From Streptomyces sp. MMG1533 (GTDB taxonomy: Bacteria > Actinomycetota > Actinomycetes > Streptomycetales > Streptomycetaceae): a DNA stretch of 64,000 nucleotides. The notes beneath the pieces were generated by a model. The model was given only the letters and a program-made list of their open reading frames with translations, did no database searches and was not told the origin of the DNA. This document shows, one piece after another, positions 7,770 to 14,693 of the stretch. The DNA is taken from NCBI RefSeq assembly GCF_001279775.1, contig NZ_LGDG01000210.1, positions 1 through 64,000 on the forward strand, in the 5' to 3' direction. Every line of letters begins with the position of its first letter. Within the stretch, counting starts at the first letter, position 1. Position numbers and translations under genes: made by a program.

Positions 7770-8989
7770 ACGAAGTCCTGGTCGTCGGCGCCGGCCCCGT
7801 CGGTCTGTCGGCGGCGCTCGCCCTGCGGGCGCACGGGATGCCGGCCGTCCTCCTGGAGGCCGACCCGAAGGACCGTGAACGGCCGGGCAGCCGGGCCCTG
7901 TTCGTACACCGGGAGACCCTGCGTCTCCTCGACGGGATGCAGCCCGGGCTCGCCGACGAGATCACGTCGTACGGACGGACCTGGCAGACCCGGCGCACCC
8001 TCTACCGGGGCCGCGAGGTGTACTCGCGGACCTATCCGCCCGCTTCGGGCACCCCGCCCTTCACCAGCCTGCGCCAGGTGGACACCGAACGCTTCCTGCG
8101 GACCGCCTGCGAGCGGGCCGGGGTGGAGTTCGTGTGGGACGCCCGCGTGAAGGACGTCCGCACCACGGCGACCGGGGTCGTGCTGACCGGCGAGGACGGG
8201 CGGGTGTGGAGCGGCGGGTACGCGATCGCCGCCGACGGCGCCCGCTCCACGCTCCGGAGCGGGCTGGGCATCGCCATGGAAGGCGGCCACGGCGAGGGCT
8301 TCCACGTCGTCGTCGACGTCGCCGACATCCCCGGCGCCGAACTCCCGTTGGAGCGGGTCTTCCACTACGAGCATCCGGGCGTGGGCGGCCGCAGCGTGAT
8401 GCGGGTGCCGTTCACCGGGGGCTTCCAGGTCGACCTGCAGTGCCGGGACGACGACCGGCAGGAGGCGTACGGCAGTGAGGAGGCCGTACGCCGGTGGCTG
8501 CCCTCGGTCGTGGGGGACGGGTACGCCGAGCGGATTCTGTGGGTGTCGACGTACCGCTTCCTGCGCAAGGTCGCGGCCTCGTTCACCGACGCGCACGGGA
8601 GGGTGCTGCTCGTCGGGGAGGCGGCGCATCTCTTTCCGCCGTTCGGGGCGCGCGGCATGAACAGCGGAATCGCGGACGCGGCAGCGGCGGCGGACGCCGT
8701 CGCGGCGGCTGCGGGGGCCGTCGCCGTGGGGCCCGCGGGGGCGGTCGCCGTGGGGCCCGCGGGGGCGGTCGCCGAGTTCGCCGCGGTGCGGCGCGCTGCC
8801 GCCCTGTTCAACAGCGCGGCCGCCGGGAAGGCGCTGGACCATCTGCGGCCTCGGCGGCGGAGCGTCCGGGTCAGGCAGCGGGCGGCGGCTGCCCTCGCGC
8901 CGGTGCTTCCGTGGTGCGGTTCGTGGCTGGAGCACGCCCCGTACGGGCCGCGGGGCGGGGCGCCGGTGGTGGCCGGCGGAAAGTACTGA
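7766..8989 (+). CDS. FAD-dependent class A aromatic monooxygenase
   Basis: A 407-residue flavoprotein hydroxylase. VLVVGAGPVGLSAALALRAHG is the N-terminal dinucleotide fold, SRALFVHRETLRLLD follows, AADGARSTLR is the DG motif near residue 155, and GRVLLVGEAAHLFPPFGARG near residue 285 is the second FAD motif. This is the PHBH/UbiH/phenol-hydroxylase superfamily, which uses NAD(P)H and O2. In this operon the likely substrate is 4-aminobenzoate or its activated form, hydroxylated on the ring or decarboxylatively. That is inference. GTG 7766 overlaps the preceding stop by four bases. After the second FAD motif comes a low-complexity insertion of Ala/Val/Gly encoded by a 24-bp tandem duplication, and the C-terminus is shorter than in enzymes with a thioredoxin-like third domain. 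Confidence 0.85.
   Translation: MNEVLVVGAGPVGLSAALALRAHGMPAVLLEADPKDRERPGSRALFVHRETLRLLDGMQPGLADEITSYGRTWQTRRTLYRGREVYSRTYPPASGTPPFTSLRQVDTERFLRTACERAGVEFVWDARVKDVRTTATGVVLTGEDGRVWSGGYAIAADGARSTLRSGLGIAMEGGHGEGFHVVVDVADIPGAELPLERVFHYEHPGVGGRSVMRVPFTGGFQVDLQCRDDDRQEAYGSEEAVRRWLPSVVGDGYAERILWVSTYRFLRKVAASFTDAHGRVLLVGEAAHLFPPFGARGMNSGIADAAAAADAVAAAAGAVAVGPAGAVAVGPAGAVAEFAAVRRAAALFNSAAAGKALDHLRPRRRSVRVRQRAAAALAPVLPWCGSWLEHAPYGPRGGAPVVAGGKY
8720..8767 (+). repeat. 24-bp in-frame duplication within the monooxygenase gene
   Basis: Two perfect copies of a 24-bp unit (8720-8743 and 8744-8767) encode a repeated AVAVGPAG peptide, flanked by further GCG-rich sequence. The frame is kept. The segment falls after the second FAD motif, probably in a surface loop. 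Confidence 0.9.
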
Positions 8990-9002
8990 GGAGGGGACTG
9001 TG

Positions 9003-9878
9003 GTGACACAACCGCCGGTTGCGGAAGGACTTTTGACGTGGACGCCGGGCGATGGCCCGGTGGCGGCGGACGGTGGCCCGGACACGGGGGCGGCGGCCGG
9101 GGGGTGGTCGGCGGCAGGGGCCGCGCCGGGTCTGCGGCCTCAGACGGGTGCGGCGGCCGGGGGGCGGTTGCTCGTCGCGGACTCCTGGCTGGTGCGGGAC
9201 GGGCGGGTGCGTGGCTTCGAGCGGCACCGGGAGCGGTTCCTGCGCGCGTGCGGCGAGTGCGGCGGGCCGCCGTTGCGCCGGCTCGTGGAGTTCTGGCAGG
9301 ACATGACGGCGGCGCTGCCACGTACCGGCGAGTGGTTTCCCCGAGTGGAACTCGCCGCCGGTTCGCCGGAGTTGCGACTGCTGCTGCGGCACGCGCCGCC
9401 GCTCGGCTGCGGGGTACGGGTGTGGGCGGCGGGGCAGTCCGATCCGCGGACCGTCCCCCGCCGCAAGGGACCGGACCTGGACGCCCTGGCCCGGATCCGG
9501 CGGCGGGCGTCCGGCGAGGGAGCGGAAGAGGCGGTGCTGATCGCGCCGTCCGGAGTGGTGCTGGAGGCGGCCACCGCCAGCGTGCTGTGGTGGGAGGACG
9601 ACACCCTGTGCCTGCCCCCGCCGCGGCTGCCCGTCCTGCCCGGGGTGACCATCGGACTCCTCCAGGAGCAGGCCTGGCGCACCGGGACCCGCGTCGCCCA
9701 CCGCGAGCGGACCTTGGCCGAGCTGGACGGGCGTGAGGTGTGGCTGGTGAACGCGCTGCACGGAATCCGGCCCGTGACGGGCTGGACGGCCCGGCCCATG
9801 CGGGCGGCGCCGGCGGTGCGGGCACCGGAATGGCGGAAATGGCTGGACGACGTCATGGAGCCGCTGCCGGAGCACTGA
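9003..9878 (+). CDS. pabC: Class IV aminotransferase-fold aminodeoxychorismate lyase (PabC-like)
   Basis: A 291-residue PLP enzyme of fold type IV, expected to release pyruvate from 4-amino-4-deoxychorismate to give 4-aminobenzoate. After an Ala/Gly-rich N-terminal extension of about 50 residues the family core begins (LLVADSWLVRDGRVRGFERH). The PLP Lys is probably that in PRRKGPDLDAL, the EAATASVLWW segment corresponds to the usual EGxTSN, and LPGVTI precedes the C-terminal part. Branched-chain or D-amino acid aminotransferases share the fold, but co-transcription with pabAB makes the lyase role much more likely. The ribosome site GAGGAGGGG overlaps the monooxygenase stop. GTG 9003 gives better spacing than GTG 9000. 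It closes the operon. The N-terminal extension contains TGAAAGG twice, from an imperfect direct repeat. Confidence 0.82.
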   Translation: MTQPPVAEGLLTWTPGDGPVAADGGPDTGAAAGGWSAAGAAPGLRPQTGAAAGGRLLVADSWLVRDGRVRGFERHRERFLRACGECGGPPLRRLVEFWQDMTAALPRTGEWFPRVELAAGSPELRLLLRHAPPLGCGVRVWAAGQSDPRTVPRRKGPDLDALARIRRRASGEGAEEAVLIAPSGVVLEAATASVLWWEDDTLCLPPPRLPVLPGVTIGLLQEQAWRTGTRVAHRERTLAELDGREVWLVNALHGIRPVTGWTARPMRAAPAVRAPEWRKWLDDVMEPLPEH

Positions 9879-9972
9879 ATTCCCGACCCCGACGACATGC
9901 GCCGGGGTGAATGACATCCCGTATTCCTGAATGCCATTCGCCCCGGCGCGATCAAAACTGCCCGAATTCAGT

Positions 9973-10052
9973 TGTTCTCCGGTTCTCCGGTTCTCCGGTT
10001 CTCCGGTTCTCCGGTTCTCCGGTTCTCCGGTTCTCCGGTTCTCCGGTTCTTC
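9973..10052. repeat. 8-bp tandem repeat downstream of the aminobenzoate operon
   Basis: Eight perfect copies of GGTTCTCC occupy 9981-10044, with a degenerate copy on each side. It lies in the 182-bp space between the convergent pabC and AhpD-like genes. No terminator hairpin with a U-tract was seen here. The repeat ends about nine bases before the stop codon of the minus-strand gene. Confidence 0.95.
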
Positions 10053-10060
10053 GGGCTTCT

Positions 10061-10552
10061 TCAATCCTTCTTCTGCGCCGGCTGATAAGCCCCCGGCACC
10101 ATCCGGGTCGCGATCGCGATCCGGTTGTAGGCGTTGATGACGGTGGCCGTCCAGATCAGTGCGGCGATCTGCTCCTCGTCGAAGACCGCCGCGGCCTCGG
10201 CGTAGACCGCATCCGGGACGTGACCGTCGTGCACCAGGGTCACAGCCTCGGTCAACGCCAGTGCGGCGCGCTCTCGTCCGCTGAAGAAGGGGGTCTCCCG
10301 CCAGGCGTTCAGCGCGTAGATCCGCTGCTCGGTCTCGCCCTGGGCACGGGCGTCCTTGGTGTGCATGTCGAGGCAGAACGCGCAGCCGTTGAGCTGCGAG
10401 GCACGGATCCTGATCAGTTCCAGGAGTTCCGGTTCGATCTTGGCGTCCCGGGACGCGGAAACGGCGGCGCCATGCAGAGAACCCATTGCGGCGGAGACGT
10501 CGGGGGTAATCTTCTTCAGGGCCACGCGGGATATCGCATCGATATTACTCAT
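10061..10552 (-). CDS. AhpD/carboxymuconolactone-decarboxylase-family protein
   Basis: A 163-residue all-helical CMD-domain protein. The redox signature CAFCLDMH (two Cys separated by two residues, with a nearby His) is complete, followed by the usual ERAALALTEAVT helix and a C-terminal NAYNRIAIATR stretch. Intact CxxC proteins of this family act as alkylhydroperoxidase D-like peroxidases or disulfide reductases; the physiological partner is unknown. It belongs to the small-protein branch commonly annotated next to MocR-type regulators in Streptomyces, and such a regulator follows upstream. There is no clear ribosome site. TAGAGT six bases before the ATG suggests a leaderless message. Confidence 0.87.
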   Translation of the reverse strand: MSNIDAISRVALKKITPDVSAAMGSLHGAAVSASRDAKIEPELLELIRIRASQLNGCAFCLDMHTKDARAQGETEQRIYALNAWRETPFFSGRERAALALTEAVTLVHDGHVPDAVYAEAAAVFDEEQIAALIWTATVINAYNRIAIATRMVPGAYQPAQKKD

Positions 10553-10558
10553 GGGGCG

Positions 10559-10564
10559 ACTCTA
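10559..10564 (-). promoter_or_regulatory. -10 element for a probable leaderless transcript
   Basis: On the minus strand TAGAGT ends six bases before the ATG at 10552, with no ribosome site between. This is the same arrangement as seen before the genes at 178 and 12040. Confidence 0.45.
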
Positions 10565-10600
10565 TCCGTCGAACCGCATTCCGGAAGAGAAAACCTCCGA

Positions 10601-11992
10601 TTATCCGGGAAGTGCCGCACACAATGCGTCCAGGGCTCCCGACCATGCGTGGTCCGGCGGTGTCCCGTACCCGACGACCAGAGCGTCCTCGGGCTGCTCG
10701 GCGATCGCGTCGGGGTGGCGGTAGCGGGTGAGGCCGTCGACCGCCAGGCCCTGCCAGGCGGCCGCTTGGACGATCGACTGCTCGCTGCCGGGCGGCAGCC
10801 GCAGGACGGCGTGCAGGCCTGCCGCGATGCCGGTGGCGTGCACCTCGGGGGCGCGGGCGGCGAGGGCGGCCACGAGGGCGTCCCGGCGACGACGGTAGCG
10901 AAGGCGCGCCGAGCGGACATGACGGTCGTAGGCCCCGGACGTGATGAACTCCGCCAGCGTCAACTGGTCCATCACCCCGCACGTGTCGACGCCGCCCTTC
11001 GCCGCCGCGGCCTCCTCGGCGAGCCCGGGCGGCAGCACCATCCACGCCAGCCGCAGGCCGGGGGCGAGGGACTTGCTCGCGGTGCCCAGGTAGACCACGC
11101 GGTCCGGGTCCAGGCCCTGGAGGGCGCCCACGGGCTGGCGGTCGTAGCGGAACTCACCGTCGTAGTCGTCCTCCAGGACCAGGCCGCCGGTGCGCCGCGC
11201 CCACTCGACGACGAACGCGCGCCGGTCGCGGTGCAGGGGTACGCCCATGGGGAACTGGTGGGCGGGGGTGAGCAGGACGGCGCCCACGTCCGCCAACTCC
11301 CCGGGCTGCGTACCCAGTCGGTCGAAGGGCAGCGGTGCGGTGCGCAGGCCGGCCGCGCCCAGAAGCCGCCAGTGTACGGCGAGGCCGTACGACTCGACGG
11401 CGACCGTGCGGACCCCCCGTGCCCGCAGTACCGCGCCGAGCACCTTCAGGCCGTGGGAGAACCCGGCGCACACCACGATCCGTTCCGGGTCGGCACGCAC
11501 TGCCCGCGCCCGGGCGAGGTAGCCGGCGAGCGCGGTACGCAGCTCCACACGGCCGCGGGGATCGCCGTAGCCGAAGGCGTCGTACGGGGCCGCGGTCAGG
11601 GCGCGGCGCGCTGCCTTGAGCCACTCCGTACGCGGGAAGGAGGCGAGGTCGGGGAAGCCGGGACGCAGGTCGTACGCGGAACGGGCGGGCTCGCGGGGAC
11701 GGCGTGCCGCGCCGGTCGGCGGGACGACCGTCCGGTCCGGGACCCGCGTGCCCGAGCCCTGGCGGGCGGTGAGCCAGCCCTCGGCGACCAGGTCGGCGTA
11801 GGCCTCGGCGACCGTGTTGCGGGCGATGCCCAGGTCGACGGCGAGGGTGCGGGAGGAGGGCAGGCGCGTCCCCGGTGCCAGGCGGCCGGTGCGGACGGCC
11901 TCGCGCAGGGCGTCGGTGAGGCCCTGGCGCAGGCCCGGACCGGTCGGCTCCACGTGCAGGTCGATGCCCAGGGTGGCCCAAGGTTTCGGCAT
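10601..11992 (-). CDS. MocR/PdxR-type transcriptional regulator (GntR HTH + aminotransferase domain)
   Basis: A 463-residue regulator. Residues 20-95 form a GntR winged helix (GLTDALREAVRTGRLAPG, then LPSSRTLAVDLGIARNTVAEAY). A linker leads to a fold type I aminotransferase-like domain of about 350 residues, with the PLP Lys expected in GTASKSLAPGLR. Family members bind PLP or an amino-acid adduct and activate or repress a divergent neighbour. Here the divergent genes are two CMD-fold proteins and a PEP-mutase homologue, with another CMD protein downstream on the same strand, so control of this locus is likely. ATGGACCAT, a perfect palindrome around one central base, lies five bases before its start. 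Catalytic activity as an aminotransferase is not expected. Confidence 0.88.
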   Translation of the reverse strand: MPKPWATLGIDLHVEPTGPGLRQGLTDALREAVRTGRLAPGTRLPSSRTLAVDLGIARNTVAEAYADLVAEGWLTARQGSGTRVPDRTVVPPTGAARRPREPARSAYDLRPGFPDLASFPRTEWLKAARRALTAAPYDAFGYGDPRGRVELRTALAGYLARARAVRADPERIVVCAGFSHGLKVLGAVLRARGVRTVAVESYGLAVHWRLLGAAGLRTAPLPFDRLGTQPGELADVGAVLLTPAHQFPMGVPLHRDRRAFVVEWARRTGGLVLEDDYDGEFRYDRQPVGALQGLDPDRVVYLGTASKSLAPGLRLAWMVLPPGLAEEAAAAKGGVDTCGVMDQLTLAEFITSGAYDRHVRSARLRYRRRRDALVAALAARAPEVHATGIAAGLHAVLRLPPGSEQSIVQAAAWQGLAVDGLTRYRHPDAIAEQPEDALVVGYGTPPDHAWSGALDALCAALPG

Positions 11993-11996
11993 GGAA

Positions 11997-12005
11997 ATGG
12001 ACCAT
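11997..12005. promoter_or_regulatory. Palindromic candidate operator between divergent genes
   Basis: ATGGACCAT is a perfect nine-base palindrome in the 47-bp space between the MocR-type regulator and the CMD gene. It would overlap both transcription starts. Binding by the adjacent regulator is inferred from position. Confidence 0.4.
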
Positions 12006-12026
12006 ACCCCTGGGCTGCCTGACTTC

Positions 12027-12032
12027 TAGGGT
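12027..12032 (+). promoter_or_regulatory. -10 element for a probable leaderless transcript
   Basis: TAGGGT ends seven bases before ATG 12040 with no ribosome site visible, consistent with a leaderless mRNA. The palindrome ATGGACCAT lies about 21 bases upstream, near the expected -35 position. Confidence 0.45.
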
Positions 12033-12039
12033 CGAAGGC

Positions 12040-12549
12040 ATGACGACGACCGACGACACCGCCAAGACCATGGAGTACGCACCCGAACCGCCGGCCAGGA
12101 TGCAGTGGGCCCAGCTCGCCCCCGAGGTCTACAAGGCGATGATCCGCCTCGACACGGCAGCCAAGCAGGGTCTCGACCACAAGCTGTACGAGCTGGTGAA
12201 GATCCGCGCCTCGCAGATCAACCACTGCGCCTTCTGCATCGACATGCACACCAAGGACGCGCTCGCGGCGGGCGAGAGCGTCGAGCGGATCATCCAGCTC
12301 AGTGCCTGGGACGAGTCGCGGCACTTCTACACCGGGAAGGAACTCGCGGCGCTGGAGCTGACCGAAGCGGTGACCGTCCTGACGGACGGTTTCGTGCCCG
12401 ACGAGGTGTACGAGAACGCCGCCGAGCACTTCGACGAGGCCGAGCTGGCGCAGTTGATCTCCGCGATCGCGGTGATCAACGCGTGGAACCGGTTCGGGGT
12501 GACCTTCCGTATGGCCCCGGGGCACTACGAGGCGGGCCAGTACAAGTGA
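12040..12549 (+). CDS. AhpD/carboxymuconolactone-decarboxylase-family protein
   Basis: A 169-residue CMD-domain protein closely related to the one at 10061. It has the full redox motif CAFCIDMHTKDA, the LTEAVTVLTDGFVPDEVY stretch and a C-terminal NAWNRFGVTFRMAPG. It is probably a thiol peroxidase or reductase of the AhpD type. It is transcribed divergently from the MocR regulator and is the first gene of a three-gene operon whose members overlap by four bases each (GTGA, ATGA). A close match between the paralogues suggests local duplication. Confidence 0.87.
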   Translation: MTTTDDTAKTMEYAPEPPARMQWAQLAPEVYKAMIRLDTAAKQGLDHKLYELVKIRASQINHCAFCIDMHTKDALAAGESVERIIQLSAWDESRHFYTGKELAALELTEAVTVLTDGFVPDEVYENAAEHFDEAELAQLISAIAVINAWNRFGVTFRMAPGHYEAGQYK

Positions 12550-13019
12550 GCCGTACGACACTCCTGGACCGTGAGGTCGGGCGGGCCATGTCCGCGGTCA
12601 GCGCCACCGCGAAGAAGGGGCTCGGCGACCCCGCTCTCGCCGAACTCGTCGTCATCCGCGCCTCGCAGCTCAACCACTGCGCCTTCTGCCTCGACATGCA
12701 CCTCGCCATCGCGCGCGAGCACGGGGTGAGCGAGAAACAGCTCGATCTCCTCAGCGCCTGGGAGGAGGCCGGGGACGTCTACGACGAGCGCGAGCGGGCC
12801 GCCCTCGCGCTGACGGAGGCGGTGACCGTTCTGACCGGGGGCACCTCCCAGGCCTTCGGCTCTGGGGAAGGGTTCGTGCCGGACGACGTGTACGAGCGGG
12901 CGGCGAAGTACTTCGACGACTGTCGACTCGCCCATCTCGTCGCGCTGATCGCCGCGATCAACAACTGGAACCGGGTGATGGTGGCCCGCCGGATCCCGCC
13001 GGGGGGCCGTACGCCATGA
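12546..13019 (+). CDS. AhpD/carboxymuconolactone-decarboxylase-family protein, shorter paralogue
   Basis: A 157-residue third CMD-domain protein in the locus. It keeps CAFCLDMH and the LALTEAVTVLTGG helix but lacks the first N-terminal helix of its neighbours and has a small insertion (TSQAFGSGEGF) before VPDDVY. GTG 12546 overlaps the preceding stop by four bases and its own stop overlaps the next ATG, so the three proteins should be made at linked levels. Function is probably thiol-based redox chemistry; the substrate is unknown. Confidence 0.85.
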   Translation: MSRTTLLDREVGRAMSAVSATAKKGLGDPALAELVVIRASQLNHCAFCLDMHLAIAREHGVSEKQLDLLSAWEEAGDVYDERERAALALTEAVTVLTGGTSQAFGSGEGFVPDDVYERAAKYFDDCRLAHLVALIAAINNWNRVMVARRIPPGGRTP

Positions 13020-13732
13020 GCAAGGTCGAGACTTTCCGCAGGCTCCACCGCGGCCGGACCCCGGACGACCCCCTCGTCCTGCCCGGCCCGTGGGACGCGG
13101 CGAGCGCCCGCATCTTCGTCGAGGCCGGTTTCCGGGCGCTCGCCACGCCCAGTGCCGGTGTCGCCGCCTCCCTCGGACACGAGGACGGGGCTACCCCGGC
13201 GGACGAGATGTTCGCGGCAGTCGCGCGGATCGTGCGGGCCGTGGACGTGCCGGTGTCGGCGGACGTCGAGGGCGGTTACGGGCTGGCGCCGAAGGAGCTG
13301 GTGGAGCGGCTGCTGGAGACGGGGGCCGTCGGGTGCAACCTTGAGGACTCCGACGGGGGTGTCCTCAAGGACCCGAGGGAACACGCCGACTGGCTGGCCC
13401 AGGTGCGGTACGCGGCCGGTGACCGGCTGTTCGTCAACGCCCGCATCGACACCTTCCTCCGAGGCGTGCACGAACCCGAACAGGCCATCCACCGGGCCGC
13501 GTTGTACGTCGCCGCGGGCGCCGACTGCGTCTATCCGATCGACGCTCCGGCGAGCGTACTGCCGCTGCTGCGGTCCGGCATCCAGGGGCCGATGAACGTG
13601 TTCGCGAAGGTCGGCGAGGGCCCCTCCCCCACCGAACTCGGTGAACTGGGGGCCACTCGCGTCACGTTCGGGCCGGGGCTGCAACGCCGGGCCACCGCCG
13701 CCCTGCGGGAGATCACCGCAGAGGTGAGGTGA
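13016..13732 (+). CDS. Isocitrate lyase / PEP mutase-family enzyme
   Basis: A 238-residue protein of the PEP mutase/isocitrate lyase TIM-barrel superfamily. LVLPGPWDAASARIFVEAGF opens the barrel, followed by SAGVAASLG, VSADVEGGYG carrying the metal-binding acid, and VGCNLEDSDGG. Family members act on C-C or C-P bonds of oxo-acids, for example methylisocitrate lyase, oxaloacetate decarboxylase or phosphonopyruvate hydrolase. The exact substrate cannot be read from these motifs, and no phosphonate genes are nearby. Many actinomycete members of this short type are uncharacterised. ATG 13016 overlaps the CMD-gene stop. It ends three bases before the convergent transporter gene. Confidence 0.85.
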   Translation: MSKVETFRRLHRGRTPDDPLVLPGPWDAASARIFVEAGFRALATPSAGVAASLGHEDGATPADEMFAAVARIVRAVDVPVSADVEGGYGLAPKELVERLLETGAVGCNLEDSDGGVLKDPREHADWLAQVRYAAGDRLFVNARIDTFLRGVHEPEQAIHRAALYVAAGADCVYPIDAPASVLPLLRSGIQGPMNVFAKVGEGPSPTELGELGATRVTFGPGLQRRATAALREITAEVR

Positions 13733-13735
13733 GCG

Positions 13736-14692
13736 TCAGGACAGCCACGCCTTCCAGGTGGACTCGTGGCTGTCCACCCACTTCTTCGCCGCCTCCTCCG
13801 GTGACATCTTCTGGTCGGCGATCATCAGGGAGACCTCGTTCTGGTCCTCGGTCGTCCACTTGAACTTCTTCAGGAGGGCGGCCGCCTTGCTGCCGCTCTT
13901 CGCGAAGTCCGTGTTGAGGTACTTCTGCAGCGGGGTGTGCGGATAGGCGCAGGCCACCTTCTCCGGATCCGCGTCGCAGCCCTCCTTGTACTCCGGCAGC
14001 TTCACCTCGGTCATGGGGACCTTCTTGAAGAGCCACTGCGGCGTGTACCAGTAGGTGAGGAAGGGCTTCTTCTCCTTCGCGAACTGCCTCATCTGCGTGA
14101 TCTGGGCGGCCTCCGAACCGGCGAAGACGACCTGGTAGTCGAGCTTCAGGTTCTTCACCAGCGCCTTGTCGTTGGTGACGTAGGAGGGCGAGCCGTCCAT
14201 CAGCTGGCCCTTGCCGCCGCTCTCCGCCGTGCGCATCTGCGAGGCGTACTTGTTGAGGTTCTTCCAGTTCGTGACGTCCGGGTGCTGCTTGGCGAAGTAC
14301 GTCGGGACGTACCAGCCGATGTGCCCGGTCACCCCGAGGTCGCCGCCCCGTGTGATCGTCTTCTTGTCCTTGACGTACCGCTGTTCCTGATCGGGGTGGC
14401 CCCAGTCCTCCAGGATGGCGTCGACGCGGCCCTGGCTGAGCGCGTCCCAGGCGGGCACCTCGTCGACCTGGACGGTGTCGACGCGGTAGCCGAGCTTGTG
14501 CTCCAGCAGGTACTGCGCGACGGCCACGTTGGCCTGTGCGCCCACCCAGGACTGGGTGGACAGGGTCACCGTCTTCGCGCCCTGGGCGTTGGCGAACGGC
14601 GAGGCCTGCTTGGTCATGTCGGCGGCGCCGCAACTGGTCAGCAGCGCGAGCGAGGACACTCCCGCCACTACGGCAGTCGTACGAAGTCGCAT
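13736..14692 (-). CDS. Glycine betaine/proline-type ABC transporter substrate-binding lipoprotein
   Basis: A 318-residue exported lipoprotein. The signal peptide ends in the lipobox LTSC, giving a lipidated Cys at residue 22. The mature part resembles the ProX/OpuAC fold, with TVTLSTQSWVGAQANVAVAQ at its start and Trp/Tyr residues that could form the aromatic cage for a quaternary ammonium group (for example WGHPDQ, HIGWYVP and LTYWYTPQWLF). The last gene of the bet operon, one base after the permease. Glycine betaine, choline or carnitine are all possible ligands; choline is attractive because betB and betA precede it. Confidence 0.88.
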   Translation of the reverse strand: MRLRTTAVVAGVSSLALLTSCGAADMTKQASPFANAQGAKTVTLSTQSWVGAQANVAVAQYLLEHKLGYRVDTVQVDEVPAWDALSQGRVDAILEDWGHPDQEQRYVKDKKTITRGGDLGVTGHIGWYVPTYFAKQHPDVTNWKNLNKYASQMRTAESGGKGQLMDGSPSYVTNDKALVKNLKLDYQVVFAGSEAAQITQMRQFAKEKKPFLTYWYTPQWLFKKVPMTEVKLPEYKEGCDADPEKVACAYPHTPLQKYLNTDFAKSGSKAAALLKKFKWTTEDQNEVSLMIADQKMSPEEAAKKWVDSHESTWKAWLS

Positions 14693-14693
14693 G

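Noticed and set aside
9973..10052. Possible CRISPR array
   Set aside because: The repeats are 8 bp and contiguous with no spacers, and no cas genes are in the window.
8871..10064. 397-residue minus-strand ORF starting in the 8-bp repeat
   Set aside because: Its N-terminus is only the repeat read as ENRRTGEP, and the rest is antisense to pabC.
13016..13732. Phosphonate biosynthesis gene
   Set aside because: A PEP-mutase fold alone is not enough; no phosphonopyruvate decarboxylase or other phosphonate gene is near.
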